Below, in pieces: positions 44,244-51,419 of a stretch of DNA of 64,000 nt (within the stretch, counting starts at the first letter, position 1; each line of letters opens with the position of its first letter). The DNA is from Duganella sp. BuS-21 (GTDB lineage Bacteria; Pseudomonadota; Gammaproteobacteria; Burkholderiales; Burkholderiaceae_D): assembly GCA_041874725.1 (NCBI GenBank), contig CP097466.1, positions 5,022,001 to 5,086,000 on the forward strand, in the 5' to 3' direction. Made by a program: the position numbers and the translations under genes. The notes under the pieces are model-generated. The model saw only the letters and a program-made list of their open reading frames with translations, did no database searches and was not told the origin of the DNA.

Positions 44244-44283
44244 ATCGCGTACCATGTACCAGTCGGAACATGGAGGGTAGGTC

Positions 44284-45222
44284 ATGCGATTCAACCGTCT
44301 GGACCTGAACCTTCTGCTGGCGCTCGACGCGCTGCTGAAGGAACAGAACATCACGCGGGCAGCGGCGCGCGTCAACGTCAGCCAGTCCGCCATGAGCGGC
44401 ATGCTGGCACGCCTGCGCGAGTTCTTCGAAGACGAGCTGCTGGCGGCCGTCGGCCGCAACATGGAACCGACGGTGCTGGGCCGCCAGCTGGAAGCGCCGG
44501 TGCGCGATCTGATCCTGCACATCCACGCCACGGTCGGTATGCGCGTCAGCTTCGACCCGGCCAAGGAAACCCGCTGCGTCAAGATCATGGTGTCTGATTA
44601 CGCCACCGAAGTATTCCTCAACCGCGTGGTGGCGCGCGTGCTGCGCGACGCGCCCAACATGACGCTGGACCTGGTGCCGCTGGCCGACGACGCCAGCGAA
44701 CAACTGCGGCGCGGCGAGAATGACTTCCTCATCATTCCCCGCACCTTCCTGGCCGAAGAACATCCACAACGGTTGCTGTTTGAAGACAGCTACTGCGCGC
44801 TTATCTGGGAGGGCAACACGCAGGTCGGCGACACGCTGGATGCCGAAACCTACCTGCGCCTGCCGCACGTGGCACCGATGCTGGGCCGTCCGCGATCGGC
44901 AACCTTTGAGGAACTGATGCTGCAAGGCCTGGGCGTGCAGCGTCGCATCAAGGTCACCACTTCGGACTTCGTCAGCATGGCCTCGGTCCTGATCGGCACC
45001 GACCTGGTGGCGACCATGCACACGCGCCTGGCGCAAGCCTGCGCGCGGCGCCTGCCGGTGCGCCTGCTGCCCCTGCCCTACACGCTGCCGCTGATGGCGG
45101 AATGCGTGCAGTGGCACCGCTTTCAAGAGAACGATCCGTGCCACATCTGGCTGCGCGGCGTGATGCTGGAAGTGGCCAAGGCCATGCCGCCTTACGACGT
45201 GCTGGCCGCGCAGGTACGGTAA
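44284..45222 (+). CDS. LysR-type regulator, NodD/FdeR-like
   Basis: A 312-residue regulator. Residues 1-60 (MRFNRLDLNLLLALDALLKE, then ARVNVSQSAMSGMLARLRE) carry the LysR helix-turn-helix in the style of NodD-type, flavonoid-sensing members; VKIMVSDYATEVFL starts the inducer domain. NodD and FdeR respond to flavonoids (established for those proteins); the similarity here is by eye. GGAGGGTAG precedes the ATG. It sits between GH1 and the second amidohydrolase and probably controls both arms through the GATA-N5-TATC and ATC-N9-GAT sites at 37112-37175 and 45232. Confidence 0.9.
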   Translation: MRFNRLDLNLLLALDALLKEQNITRAAARVNVSQSAMSGMLARLREFFEDELLAAVGRNMEPTVLGRQLEAPVRDLILHIHATVGMRVSFDPAKETRCVKIMVSDYATEVFLNRVVARVLRDAPNMTLDLVPLADDASEQLRRGENDFLIIPRTFLAEEHPQRLLFEDSYCALIWEGNTQVGDTLDAETYLRLPHVAPMLGRPRSATFEELMLQGLGVQRRIKVTTSDFVSMASVLIGTDLVATMHTRLAQACARRLPVRLLPLPYTLPLMAECVQWHRFQENDPCHIWLRGVMLEVAKAMPPYDVLAAQVR

Positions 45223-45231
45223 GGACGGCGT

Positions 45232-45260
45232 GATAGCAGGTATCGCCAAAATCAGCTTCG
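45232..45260 (+). promoter_or_regulatory. GATA-N5-TATC box upstream of the second amidohydrolase
   Basis: GATAGCAGGTATC (45232-45244) followed by GCCAAAATCAGCTTCG aligns with the box at 37147-37175 (GATAGCTGGTATC then ACCAAATTAGGCTTTG). It lies 10 bases after the lysR stop and 73-85 bases before the amidohydrolase start. Confidence 0.6.
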
Positions 45261-45316
45261 CTATGGCCTGATGCGGCGCTATGCTGTTTTCTGGGCTATC
45301 AATCGGAAGGAATGCC

Positions 45317-46549
45317 ATGCCCGGCATCGTTTTTCACAACGTGAGTATTTTTGACGGCAGCGGACCGCTGCCGGGCATCGGCGCCGTGCGCATCGAAGGG
45401 TCGAGCATCGTCGAACTGGCGGCCGACCTGGCCTCGCTGAGCGGCGTGGCGGACCGCATCATCGATGGCGGCGGCCGCACCCTGATGCCGGGATTGGTGG
45501 AAGCGCATGCGCACCTGTCGTGGCCCAGTTCCGTGGAGCGGTTCGTGCCGCGCCTGTCGCTGCCGCCGGAAGACCTGATCCTGACCACCGCGCGCAACGC
45601 CCGCATTCTGCTCGATCACGGCTACACCAGCGCCTACTCGGCGGGGGCCTTGAGCAAGACCATCGAAGTGACACTGAATTCATTCATCCAAAGCGGCGGC
45701 ATGCCGGGACCGCGTTTGATCGCCTCGTCGATCGAACGCGAACCGCCAACCTGCGGCGCCTTCGACGGCGGCAAGGTCGATCCGCACGGCAGCGGCCCGG
45801 AAGCGGTGCGCGCCTTCGTGCGCGAGTGCGCCACGCTGGGCGCGAAGTCGGTCAAGTTCTTGTTGTCGGGCGAAGACGCGCTGAAACCGGGCAGTTCGCA
45901 GGAGCTGCTGTACACGCAGGAAGAAGCCGATGCGGCCGGCGACCAGGCGCGCATCTCGGGCGTCTGGCTGGCGGCGCATGCGCAGGCTGCGGCGGCGGTG
46001 AAGATGGCCCTGCGCGCCAACTTTCGCGTGCTGTATCACTGCACCTGGGCCGACGTCGAAGCGCTGGACATGATGGAATACAAGCGCGACGAAATCTTCG
46101 TCGGCCCGGCGGTCGGCATCATCCAGGCCACGCTCGACACCGAACCGCCGCAAGGCATCGACATGACGGAGATGAAACGCAGCGCGGCGCTGGTGCTGGC
46201 GCGCCAGCGCGAACTGATACCGGAACTGCGCCGGCGCGGCGTGCGCGTACTGCCGGGCGGCGACTACGGCTTCCCGTTCAATCCCACCGGCCGCAACGCG
46301 CGCGACCTGGAACTGTTCGTGCACCACTTCGGCTACACGCCGTGCGAAACGCTGGAAGCGGCGACGCGGCTGGGCGGAGAACTGATGGGCATGGGCCACC
46401 TGCTCGGCCGCATCAAAGCCGGCTACCTGGCCGACCTGCTGCTGGTCGACGGCGACCCGTTGCAAGACATCACCATCCTGCAAGACCGCAGCCGCCTGCA
46501 CGCCATCATGAAGGATGGACGCTTTCACAAAGAGCCGGCATGCGGCTAG
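45317..46549 (+). CDS. Amidohydrolase-family protein, copy 2
   Basis: A 410-residue paralogue of the protein at 37238, same length, with the same ligands (VEAHAHLSW, SVKFLLSG, AAHAQ, YHCTWAD, LPGGDYG). I chose the ATG at 45317 with GGAAGGA upstream; this restores length parity with copy 1. The two genes bracket the right arm. Duplicates could serve two substrates, two products of one pathway or different stereoisomers. Confidence 0.9.
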   Translation: MPGIVFHNVSIFDGSGPLPGIGAVRIEGSSIVELAADLASLSGVADRIIDGGGRTLMPGLVEAHAHLSWPSSVERFVPRLSLPPEDLILTTARNARILLDHGYTSAYSAGALSKTIEVTLNSFIQSGGMPGPRLIASSIEREPPTCGAFDGGKVDPHGSGPEAVRAFVRECATLGAKSVKFLLSGEDALKPGSSQELLYTQEEADAAGDQARISGVWLAAHAQAAAAVKMALRANFRVLYHCTWADVEALDMMEYKRDEIFVGPAVGIIQATLDTEPPQGIDMTEMKRSAALVLARQRELIPELRRRGVRVLPGGDYGFPFNPTGRNARDLELFVHHFGYTPCETLEAATRLGGELMGMGHLLGRIKAGYLADLLLVDGDPLQDITILQDRSRLHAIMKDGRFHKEPACG

Positions 46550-46560
46550 GTTCCGTTTTA

Positions 46561-46612
46561 TCCGGTGCGCGTAAAACATCGGCCTTCAGGCCGGTGATGT
46601 AAGCGCACCGGA
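46561..46612. repeat. Nested inverted repeat
   Basis: TCCGGTGCGC (46561-46570) is inverted at 46603-46612 (GCGCACCGGA); inside it CATCGGCC (46577-46584) faces GGCCGGTGATG. There is no T-run, so it looks like a palindromic repeat element rather than a terminator. It lies 11 bases after the amidohydrolase stop. Confidence 0.65.
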
Positions 46613-46699
46613 TTAATCCCGGATGCGCCGCAGGTTCACCAGTCTCAATTTCATTACACCTCGCCACCCGTTTCTGACGGTAATTGCCGCAGCACACGA

Positions 46700-46999
46700 C
46701 TACACCAGCCATGGTGCCGCGATATTGGAAAAAGCCAAAGAGCCACCGAGGATCGCAATCACCTTGATGACGCCCTCTAGGAACTCAAAGATGCGCTGGC
46801 GCTCTTGATAGTAAATACGGTTCATCAGCACACGTGGCTGTATCGCACAACGGCGGTTCAATAAATACCTGACAACAGCTTCGCGGTGTGTAGCCCGCTC
46901 ACCCTGATCAGCAACGCCTTTTATGCGAGTCTTGTCCATCGGCTCATGATTTACGATCCGCACTTCCTTCCCACGGTCGCTTACTGGCAACGACCGCAA
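46700..46999 (-). CDS. Unassigned small membrane-associated protein, perhaps truncated
   Basis: A 99-residue frame. A charged region (YYQERQRIFEFLEGVIKV) precedes a hydrophobic stretch (VIKVIAILGGSLAFSNIAAPWLV) that ends abruptly at the stop. The layout, short charged helix then one or more TM segments, recalls small proteins of mobile islands. The start is unclear; an ATG at 46939 is an alternative. The DNA is AT-richer than the core, and lies in the patch beside tRNA-Pro. It may be a fragment. Confidence 0.35.
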   Translation of the reverse strand: MRSLPVSDRGKEVRIVNHEPMDKTRIKGVADQGERATHREAVVRYLLNRRCAIQPRVLMNRIYYQERQRIFEFLEGVIKVIAILGGSLAFSNIAAPWLV

Positions 47000-47168
47000 G
47001 CATTGATTCAGTGCGTCCCCAAATAGTATTTCCTAATGAAGGGAAATATACCTATCTGAAGATCGGGTCAGGCATAACTAGTTCATACATATCAATTTTA
47101 GTGCTACCGTTCAAAGCTCCCGGCCCCTACTGCGCCGCAATATGATTTTTTGAAAAACCGGAGCTGAC

Positions 47169-47957
47169 GTGAAAAAAACCCTATCCTCTCTAGCTGCAAC
47201 CACCCTGCTCGCTGGCGCAGCGATGACCCAGCAAGCTGCGGCGGTGGAAGCTAAACCAACCATCATTTTGGTGCACGGCGCCTTTGCTGACTCATCGAGC
47301 TGGGATGGCGTCATCGCAAAGCTGCAAAAGGACGGCTACAGTGTAATCGGCGCAGCCAACCCTCTGCGCAGCGTCAAAACTGATGCGGACTATGTGGCAG
47401 GGATAGTCAAGAGCGTGACCGGTCCAGTAATTCTGGTTGGCCACTCGTATGGCGGTTCTGTGATCAGCGCCGCCGTTCAAGGAAATTCCAACGTCAAGGG
47501 TTTGGTTTATGTGGCTGCGTTCGCGCCGGAGAGCGGCGAGACGGCTGTCGGACTATCGGGAAAATTCCCTGGCAGCAGCCTGGGGCCGACACTTGCGCCC
47601 CCGGTAGCACTGCCGAGTGGGGGCAAGGATTTGTATATTCAATTGGCGAAGTTTCATGACCAGTTCGCTGCCGACGTTCCAACGCTGAAAGCCCAGCAAA
47701 TGGCAGCTGGCCAACGCCCTGTAACGGATGCCGCCCTGAATGAAGCGTCTCCAGCGCCAGCATGGAAAACGTTGCCGTCGTGGTTCATCTACGGCAAGGC
47801 CGACAAGAACATCCCCGCCGCAGCGCAAGATTTCATGGCCAAGCGAGCGAAATCGAAAAAGACGGTGGTCATTGATGGTGCATCGCACGTTGTGATGACA
47901 TCCCACCCGACTGAAGTGGCCACGTTGATCGAAGAAGCGGCGCTGACCGTGAAATAG
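47169..47957 (+). CDS. Exported alpha/beta-hydrolase
   Basis: A 262-residue protein with a Sec signal (about 1-25, KKTLSSLAATTLLAGAAM). It starts with GTG after a CGGAGC ribosome site. The oxyanion region IILVHGAFADSSSWD, nucleophile elbow GHSYGG, an Asp in YGKADKNIP and His in GASHVV form a complete catalytic set of the small RsbQ/haloperoxidase-type hydrolases. Substrate unknown. Base composition is visibly less GC-rich than the surrounding genes, a sign of transfer. It is alone on its strand. Confidence 0.85.
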   Translation: MKKTLSSLAATTLLAGAAMTQQAAAVEAKPTIILVHGAFADSSSWDGVIAKLQKDGYSVIGAANPLRSVKTDADYVAGIVKSVTGPVILVGHSYGGSVISAAVQGNSNVKGLVYVAAFAPESGETAVGLSGKFPGSSLGPTLAPPVALPSGGKDLYIQLAKFHDQFAADVPTLKAQQMAAGQRPVTDAALNEASPAPAWKTLPSWFIYGKADKNIPAAAQDFMAKRAKSKKTVVIDGASHVVMTSHPTEVATLIEEAALTVK

Positions 47958-48095
47958 AACGCAGCCGCCTACAGCGCAAGATCACAGACGCCGCATGCGG
48001 TAGCGCCGCGAAGAAAAGTCACCCTTCGCTGCGATCTATCGCCGCTCGCTTTGAGCAGTCCCCTTTTTATGCGATGAGTGCTCTTTCGGTGCGTA

Positions 48096-48127
48096 GAAAA
48101 AACAAAGGCCAATCGGAAGATTGGCCT
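48096..48127 (-). terminator. Intrinsic terminator of tRNA-Pro
   Basis: AGGCCAATC (48106-48114) pairs with GATTGGCCT (48119-48127) across GGAA; on the minus strand it is followed by a T-rich run (A-run 48096-48106 on the plus strand). It lies 20 bases past the 3' end of the tRNA. Confidence 0.85.
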
Positions 48128-48146
48128 AAGTGTTTGATTTGATTGT

Positions 48147-48223
<77 letters not shown>

Positions 48224-48263
48224 ACTAACCGCACAATTATAGCAGCGGCTTTAAGTATTTGTC

Positions 48264-48580
48264 ATGTTTGCTTCGCACGATCACGATACTCGCATAAACC
48301 CCGCAGATATCGAGGGCGCCGCCGCCCTCCTCGCCCAGGCCGATCTGCTGATCGTGGCCGAGGGGCCGGCATGGAATTCACAAGCGCGGCCTCGCCCAGC
48401 ACTTTCCGCAGCGATCCCAGGCTGGCTTGCGGTTGTATCGCCATCGGCTCAATCTCTACCGTGCGACCACGCCGCATGAGGTCTTCGCGCTGCCGGGGAA
48501 ATGGGGCGGCACGGTTAAGGCGTTTTCACCAGCAACGGCGCACGCTCACGCGGCGCTCACCGCGAATCGATCGGCTTATA
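48264..48580 (+). pseudogene. Decayed Sir2-family (NAD-dependent deacetylase) gene
   Basis: Three reading frames together give a degraded Sir2-type N-terminal half. Frame one, from the ATG at 48264, gives IEGAAALLAQADLLIVAEG; frame two gives GAGMEFTSA then STFRSDPRLACG; frame three gives YRHRLNLYRATTPHEVFAL. These match consecutive parts of Sir2-family NAD-binding and helical regions, but the order needs two frameshifts and a deletion. The 3' part is missing, cut by the converging FAH gene. No functional product is expected. Confidence 0.65.
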
Positions 48581-49283
48581 CCAGTTTGACCGTAATCGGC
48601 GACAGGCCCGCCACTCTACCTTCCAGCACCTGACCGCGCAGCACCGCGCCCACACCTTCCGGCGTGCCGCTGAAAATCAGGTCGCCCGGCGCCAGCGTGA
48701 ACAGCGTCGACAAGTTGGCGATGGTTTCATTGATCGACCAGATCAAATGCGAAATCGACGACGATTGCTTGGTCACGCCATCGAGGTCCAGCTGGATCGC
48801 GGCGTGGTTGATGTCGCCGGCGTCTTCCGCCCGGTGTATCAGGCCGATCGGCGCCGAGTAGTCGAAGGCCTTGCCGATTTCCCACGGACGGCCCGCATCG
48901 CGCATTTTGAATTGCAGGTCGCGGCGCGTCATGTCGAAACCGACCGCGTAACCGAAGATGTGCGAGGCCGCGTCTGCCACCGCAATATTTGCGCCGCCCT
49001 TGCCGATGGCGACCACCAGTTCGCACTCGTAGTGCAGGTTGCTGGTCTGCGGCGGATACGGCAGCTCCAGTATGCGGTTCGGCGCGGCCGGCACCACGGC
49101 CTGCGCATCGCCCGGCTTGCAGAAGAAGAACGGCGGTTCGCGCTCAGGGTCGGAACCCATCTCGCGCGCATGGCCGGCGTAATTGCGGCCGACGCAGTAC
49201 ACGCGGCGCACCGGGAATAGATCGACGGTGCCGGCAACCGGCAAACCGACGATGTCTTGCGCGGGAATAACATAGGTAGTCAT
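48576..49283 (-). CDS. Fumarylacetoacetate-hydrolase-family protein, second copy
   Basis: A 235-residue FAH-domain protein of the short (fumarylpyruvate hydrolase-like) type: CVGRNYAGHAREMG, ECELVVAIGKGG (metal ligands), GFDMTRRDLQ, FSGTPEGVG. It should cleave a ring-fission diketo acid such as fumarylpyruvate. It is longer in no direction and lies downstream of the TetR and efflux genes, 20 bases after tetR. It is a different subtype from the 288-residue copy at 32622. Whether it serves the flavonoid locus or an unrelated gentisate pathway cannot be told. Confidence 0.92.
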   Translation of the reverse strand: MTTYVIPAQDIVGLPVAGTVDLFPVRRVYCVGRNYAGHAREMGSDPEREPPFFFCKPGDAQAVVPAAPNRILELPYPPQTSNLHYECELVVAIGKGGANIAVADAASHIFGYAVGFDMTRRDLQFKMRDAGRPWEIGKAFDYSAPIGLIHRAEDAGDINHAAIQLDLDGVTKQSSSISHLIWSINETIANLSTLFTLAPGDLIFSGTPEGVGAVLRGQVLEGRVAGLSPITVKLV

Positions 49284-49303
49284 GGCACTCCTTTAAAGAT
49301 TGG

Positions 49304-49915
49304 TCAGGTCAGCAGCAAAGCCGTCAATGCAACGCGGTAGCCTTCCACCAACGCCTCGCGATTAATCTGCGGGCGATGCAGCGCGCGGATCGGCAGGCCA
49401 TGGAACAGCGACACTACGGTGTCGATGCGGCCGTCGAGCAGCGCATCGTCCACCGGCAGGCCGCGCCGCTCACGCTCGCGTTTAATGATGGGACGGAAGC
49501 GGTCCATCGCCGCCTGGTCGCCGGCGCGCAGGGCTTCGGCGATCTTGGGATTGCGCGCCGCTTCGGCAAACATCTCCAGCGGCAGCTGGAAGAATTCCGG
49601 GTCCAGGTTGTCGTCCACATGCCGGGGTGCGTCGTCAATCATCGACTGCAGCGGATCGTCCTTGCCCTCCAGTTCGCGCAACTGCCCGGTCACATGTTCT
49701 ATTTCAAGGTCAACGAAGGCCATCACGATGGCCTCCTTGTTCTCGAAGTAGTTGTAGATGTGGCCCGCGCTCATGCCCGCTTCCTTGGAAATCTCGGACA
49801 TGCTGGCGCCATGGAAGCCGCTGCGCGCGAAGCACGCAGCGGCTGCCTGCAAGACCTGGTTGCGGCGGTTCTGCGCCCGTTCCGGGTCTGTGCGCCGTTT
49901 GACGTCGAATTTCAT
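49304..49915 (-). CDS. TetR-family repressor of the RND efflux operon
   Basis: A 203-residue regulator. Residues 15-60 form the TetR DNA-binding domain (ILQAAAACFARSGFHGASMSEI-type helix pair, then EAGMSAGHIYNYFENKEAIV), and the rest is the ligand-binding all-helical domain. It lies 45 bases downstream of the OprM-like gene on the same strand and 20 bases before FAH, so it may be co-transcribed. The perfect palindrome TAGAATGA-ACGA-TCATTCTA in front of the efflux operon is its likely site. The inducer is unknown. Confidence 0.88.
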   Translation of the reverse strand: MKFDVKRRTDPERAQNRRNQVLQAAAACFARSGFHGASMSEISKEAGMSAGHIYNYFENKEAIVMAFVDLEIEHVTGQLRELEGKDDPLQSMIDDAPRHVDDNLDPEFFQLPLEMFAEAARNPKIAEALRAGDQAAMDRFRPIIKRERERRGLPVDDALLDGRIDTVVSLFHGLPIRALHRPQINREALVEGYRVALTALLLT

Positions 49916-49960
49916 GAAGCGATCCTTGGGTAATTTGCCTGAGGCAGTCGATTATAGCGT

Positions 49961-51400
49961 TCAGCCGCGCGGCTGCGGCGGCAATTCCGGCTGCCAGCCG
50001 CCGCCCAGCACCTTGTACAGGGTGACGGCGTTGCCGGTCTTGGCCAGGCGCGTGGAGATCAATCCCTGCTGAGCCGAATACAAGGCGCGTTGCGACACCA
50101 GCGCGTTCAGGAAGGAATCCGCGCCCTTGCTGTAGCGCGCCTGGTTGATGTCGTAGCTCTTCTGTGCCGCCGCCACCAGCGCCTGCTGCGAGGCCAGGCG
50201 CTGATCCAGCGTGCCGCGCGTGGCCAGCGCATCGGCCACTTCGCGGAACGCCGTCTGCACGGCTTTTTCGTACTGCGCCACCGAGATGTCGCGGTCGGCC
50301 TTGGCGATGGTCAGGTTGGCGCGGTTGACGCCAGCGTCGAAGATCGGCAGGTTGATCGACGGCGCAAAGCTCCACGTCCCCGAACCGGACTTGAACAGGC
50401 CGGACAGGGTCGAGCTGGCGCTGCCGCCCGACGCCGTCAGCGAAATGCTCGGGAAGAAGGCGGCGCGCGCCACGCCGATATTGGCGTTGGCCGCGCGCAG
50501 CGCGCGCTCCGCTTGCTGCACATCGGGACGCGTTTGCAGCAGGTCCGACGGCAGGCCGGCCGGAATCGCCGCCAGTTGGGTGACTTCGTTCAGGTCACCG
50601 GTCGGCAGCAACTCGTCCGGCACCGCGCCGCCCACCAGCAGCGTCAGCGCGTTCTGGTCCAGCGCCACTTGCGCGGTATACACCGCCGCGTCGTTGCGCG
50701 CCGATTCCAGCGTGGTCTGCGCATCATACATGTCGGTGCCCGCCACCACGCCCAGGTCGAAACGCTTCTTGCTCAAGTCATAGCTGGTCTGCTGACTTTT
50801 CAGGGTTTCCTGCGCCAACTTCAGGCGCTGCTGATCGGCGATCAGGGTCAGGTAGGCGTTCGCCACTTCCGACACCAGCGTGATCTGCTGCGTGCGACGC
50901 GCTTCCTCGGTGCCGAGGTAGCTCTGCAAGCCGGCCTCGGACTGGTTGCGCACCTTGCCGAAGAAGTCCAGCTCATACGAGGACATCACCAGCCCGCCGT
51001 TGTACTGGCGGTTGATGGCCGCCTCGCCGGTGCCGGTCATATTGGACGGCGTGCGCGATGCGCTCTGGCCGACGTTGGCCGAAAGACGCGGCAACAGCGC
51101 CGCCGTCTCGATGCCGTATTGGGCCTTGGCCTTTTCGATGTTCAGCACCGAGACGCGCAGGTCGCGGTTGTTCACCAGCGCCAGCTCGATCACCTTGCGC
51201 AGCTTCTCGTCGGCGAAGTAATCGCGCCACTGGATCTGCGACACCGGCTTGGCGTCGGCGGCGGCGGCAGGCACGCCCTGGTAGGCGGCGCCCGCAGGAA
51301 AGGCTTGCGGCACCGGTTGCGCCGGGCGTTCATACACCGGCGCCAGGCTGCAGCCGGCCAGCACGGCCGCAGCCGCCATCGTGAATAAGGACTTTTTCAT
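49961..51400 (-). CDS. RND outer-membrane factor lipoprotein (OprM/AdeK-like)
   Basis: A 479-residue outer-membrane channel subunit. The start is a lipoprotein signal (KKSLFTMAAAAVLAGC), with Cys17 as the lipidation site. Two repeats of the OEP family follow (VELALVNNRDLRVSVLNIEKA, RADVQQAERALRAANANIG-type). With the AcrA- and AcrB-like partners it forms the exit duct across the outer membrane. I chose the ATG at 51400, 19 bases after the pump gene's stop, because the signal begins there. Confidence 0.93.
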   Translation of the reverse strand: MKKSLFTMAAAAVLAGCSLAPVYERPAQPVPQAFPAGAAYQGVPAAAADAKPVSQIQWRDYFADEKLRKVIELALVNNRDLRVSVLNIEKAKAQYGIETAALLPRLSANVGQSASRTPSNMTGTGEAAINRQYNGGLVMSSYELDFFGKVRNQSEAGLQSYLGTEEARRTQQITLVSEVANAYLTLIADQQRLKLAQETLKSQQTSYDLSKKRFDLGVVAGTDMYDAQTTLESARNDAAVYTAQVALDQNALTLLVGGAVPDELLPTGDLNEVTQLAAIPAGLPSDLLQTRPDVQQAERALRAANANIGVARAAFFPSISLTASGGSASSTLSGLFKSGSGTWSFAPSINLPIFDAGVNRANLTIAKADRDISVAQYEKAVQTAFREVADALATRGTLDQRLASQQALVAAAQKSYDINQARYSKGADSFLNALVSQRALYSAQQGLISTRLAKTGNAVTLYKVLGGGWQPELPPQPRG

Positions 51401-51419
51401 AGCTATGCACCTAGTCATA

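Noticed and set aside
40685..44245. Very long minus-strand open frame opposite the GH106 and GH1 genes
   Set aside because: It is opposite two clearly recognisable enzymes with intact catalytic motifs, has low-complexity Gln/Arg/His/Val-rich sequence and no domain; it is a GC-rich antisense shadow.
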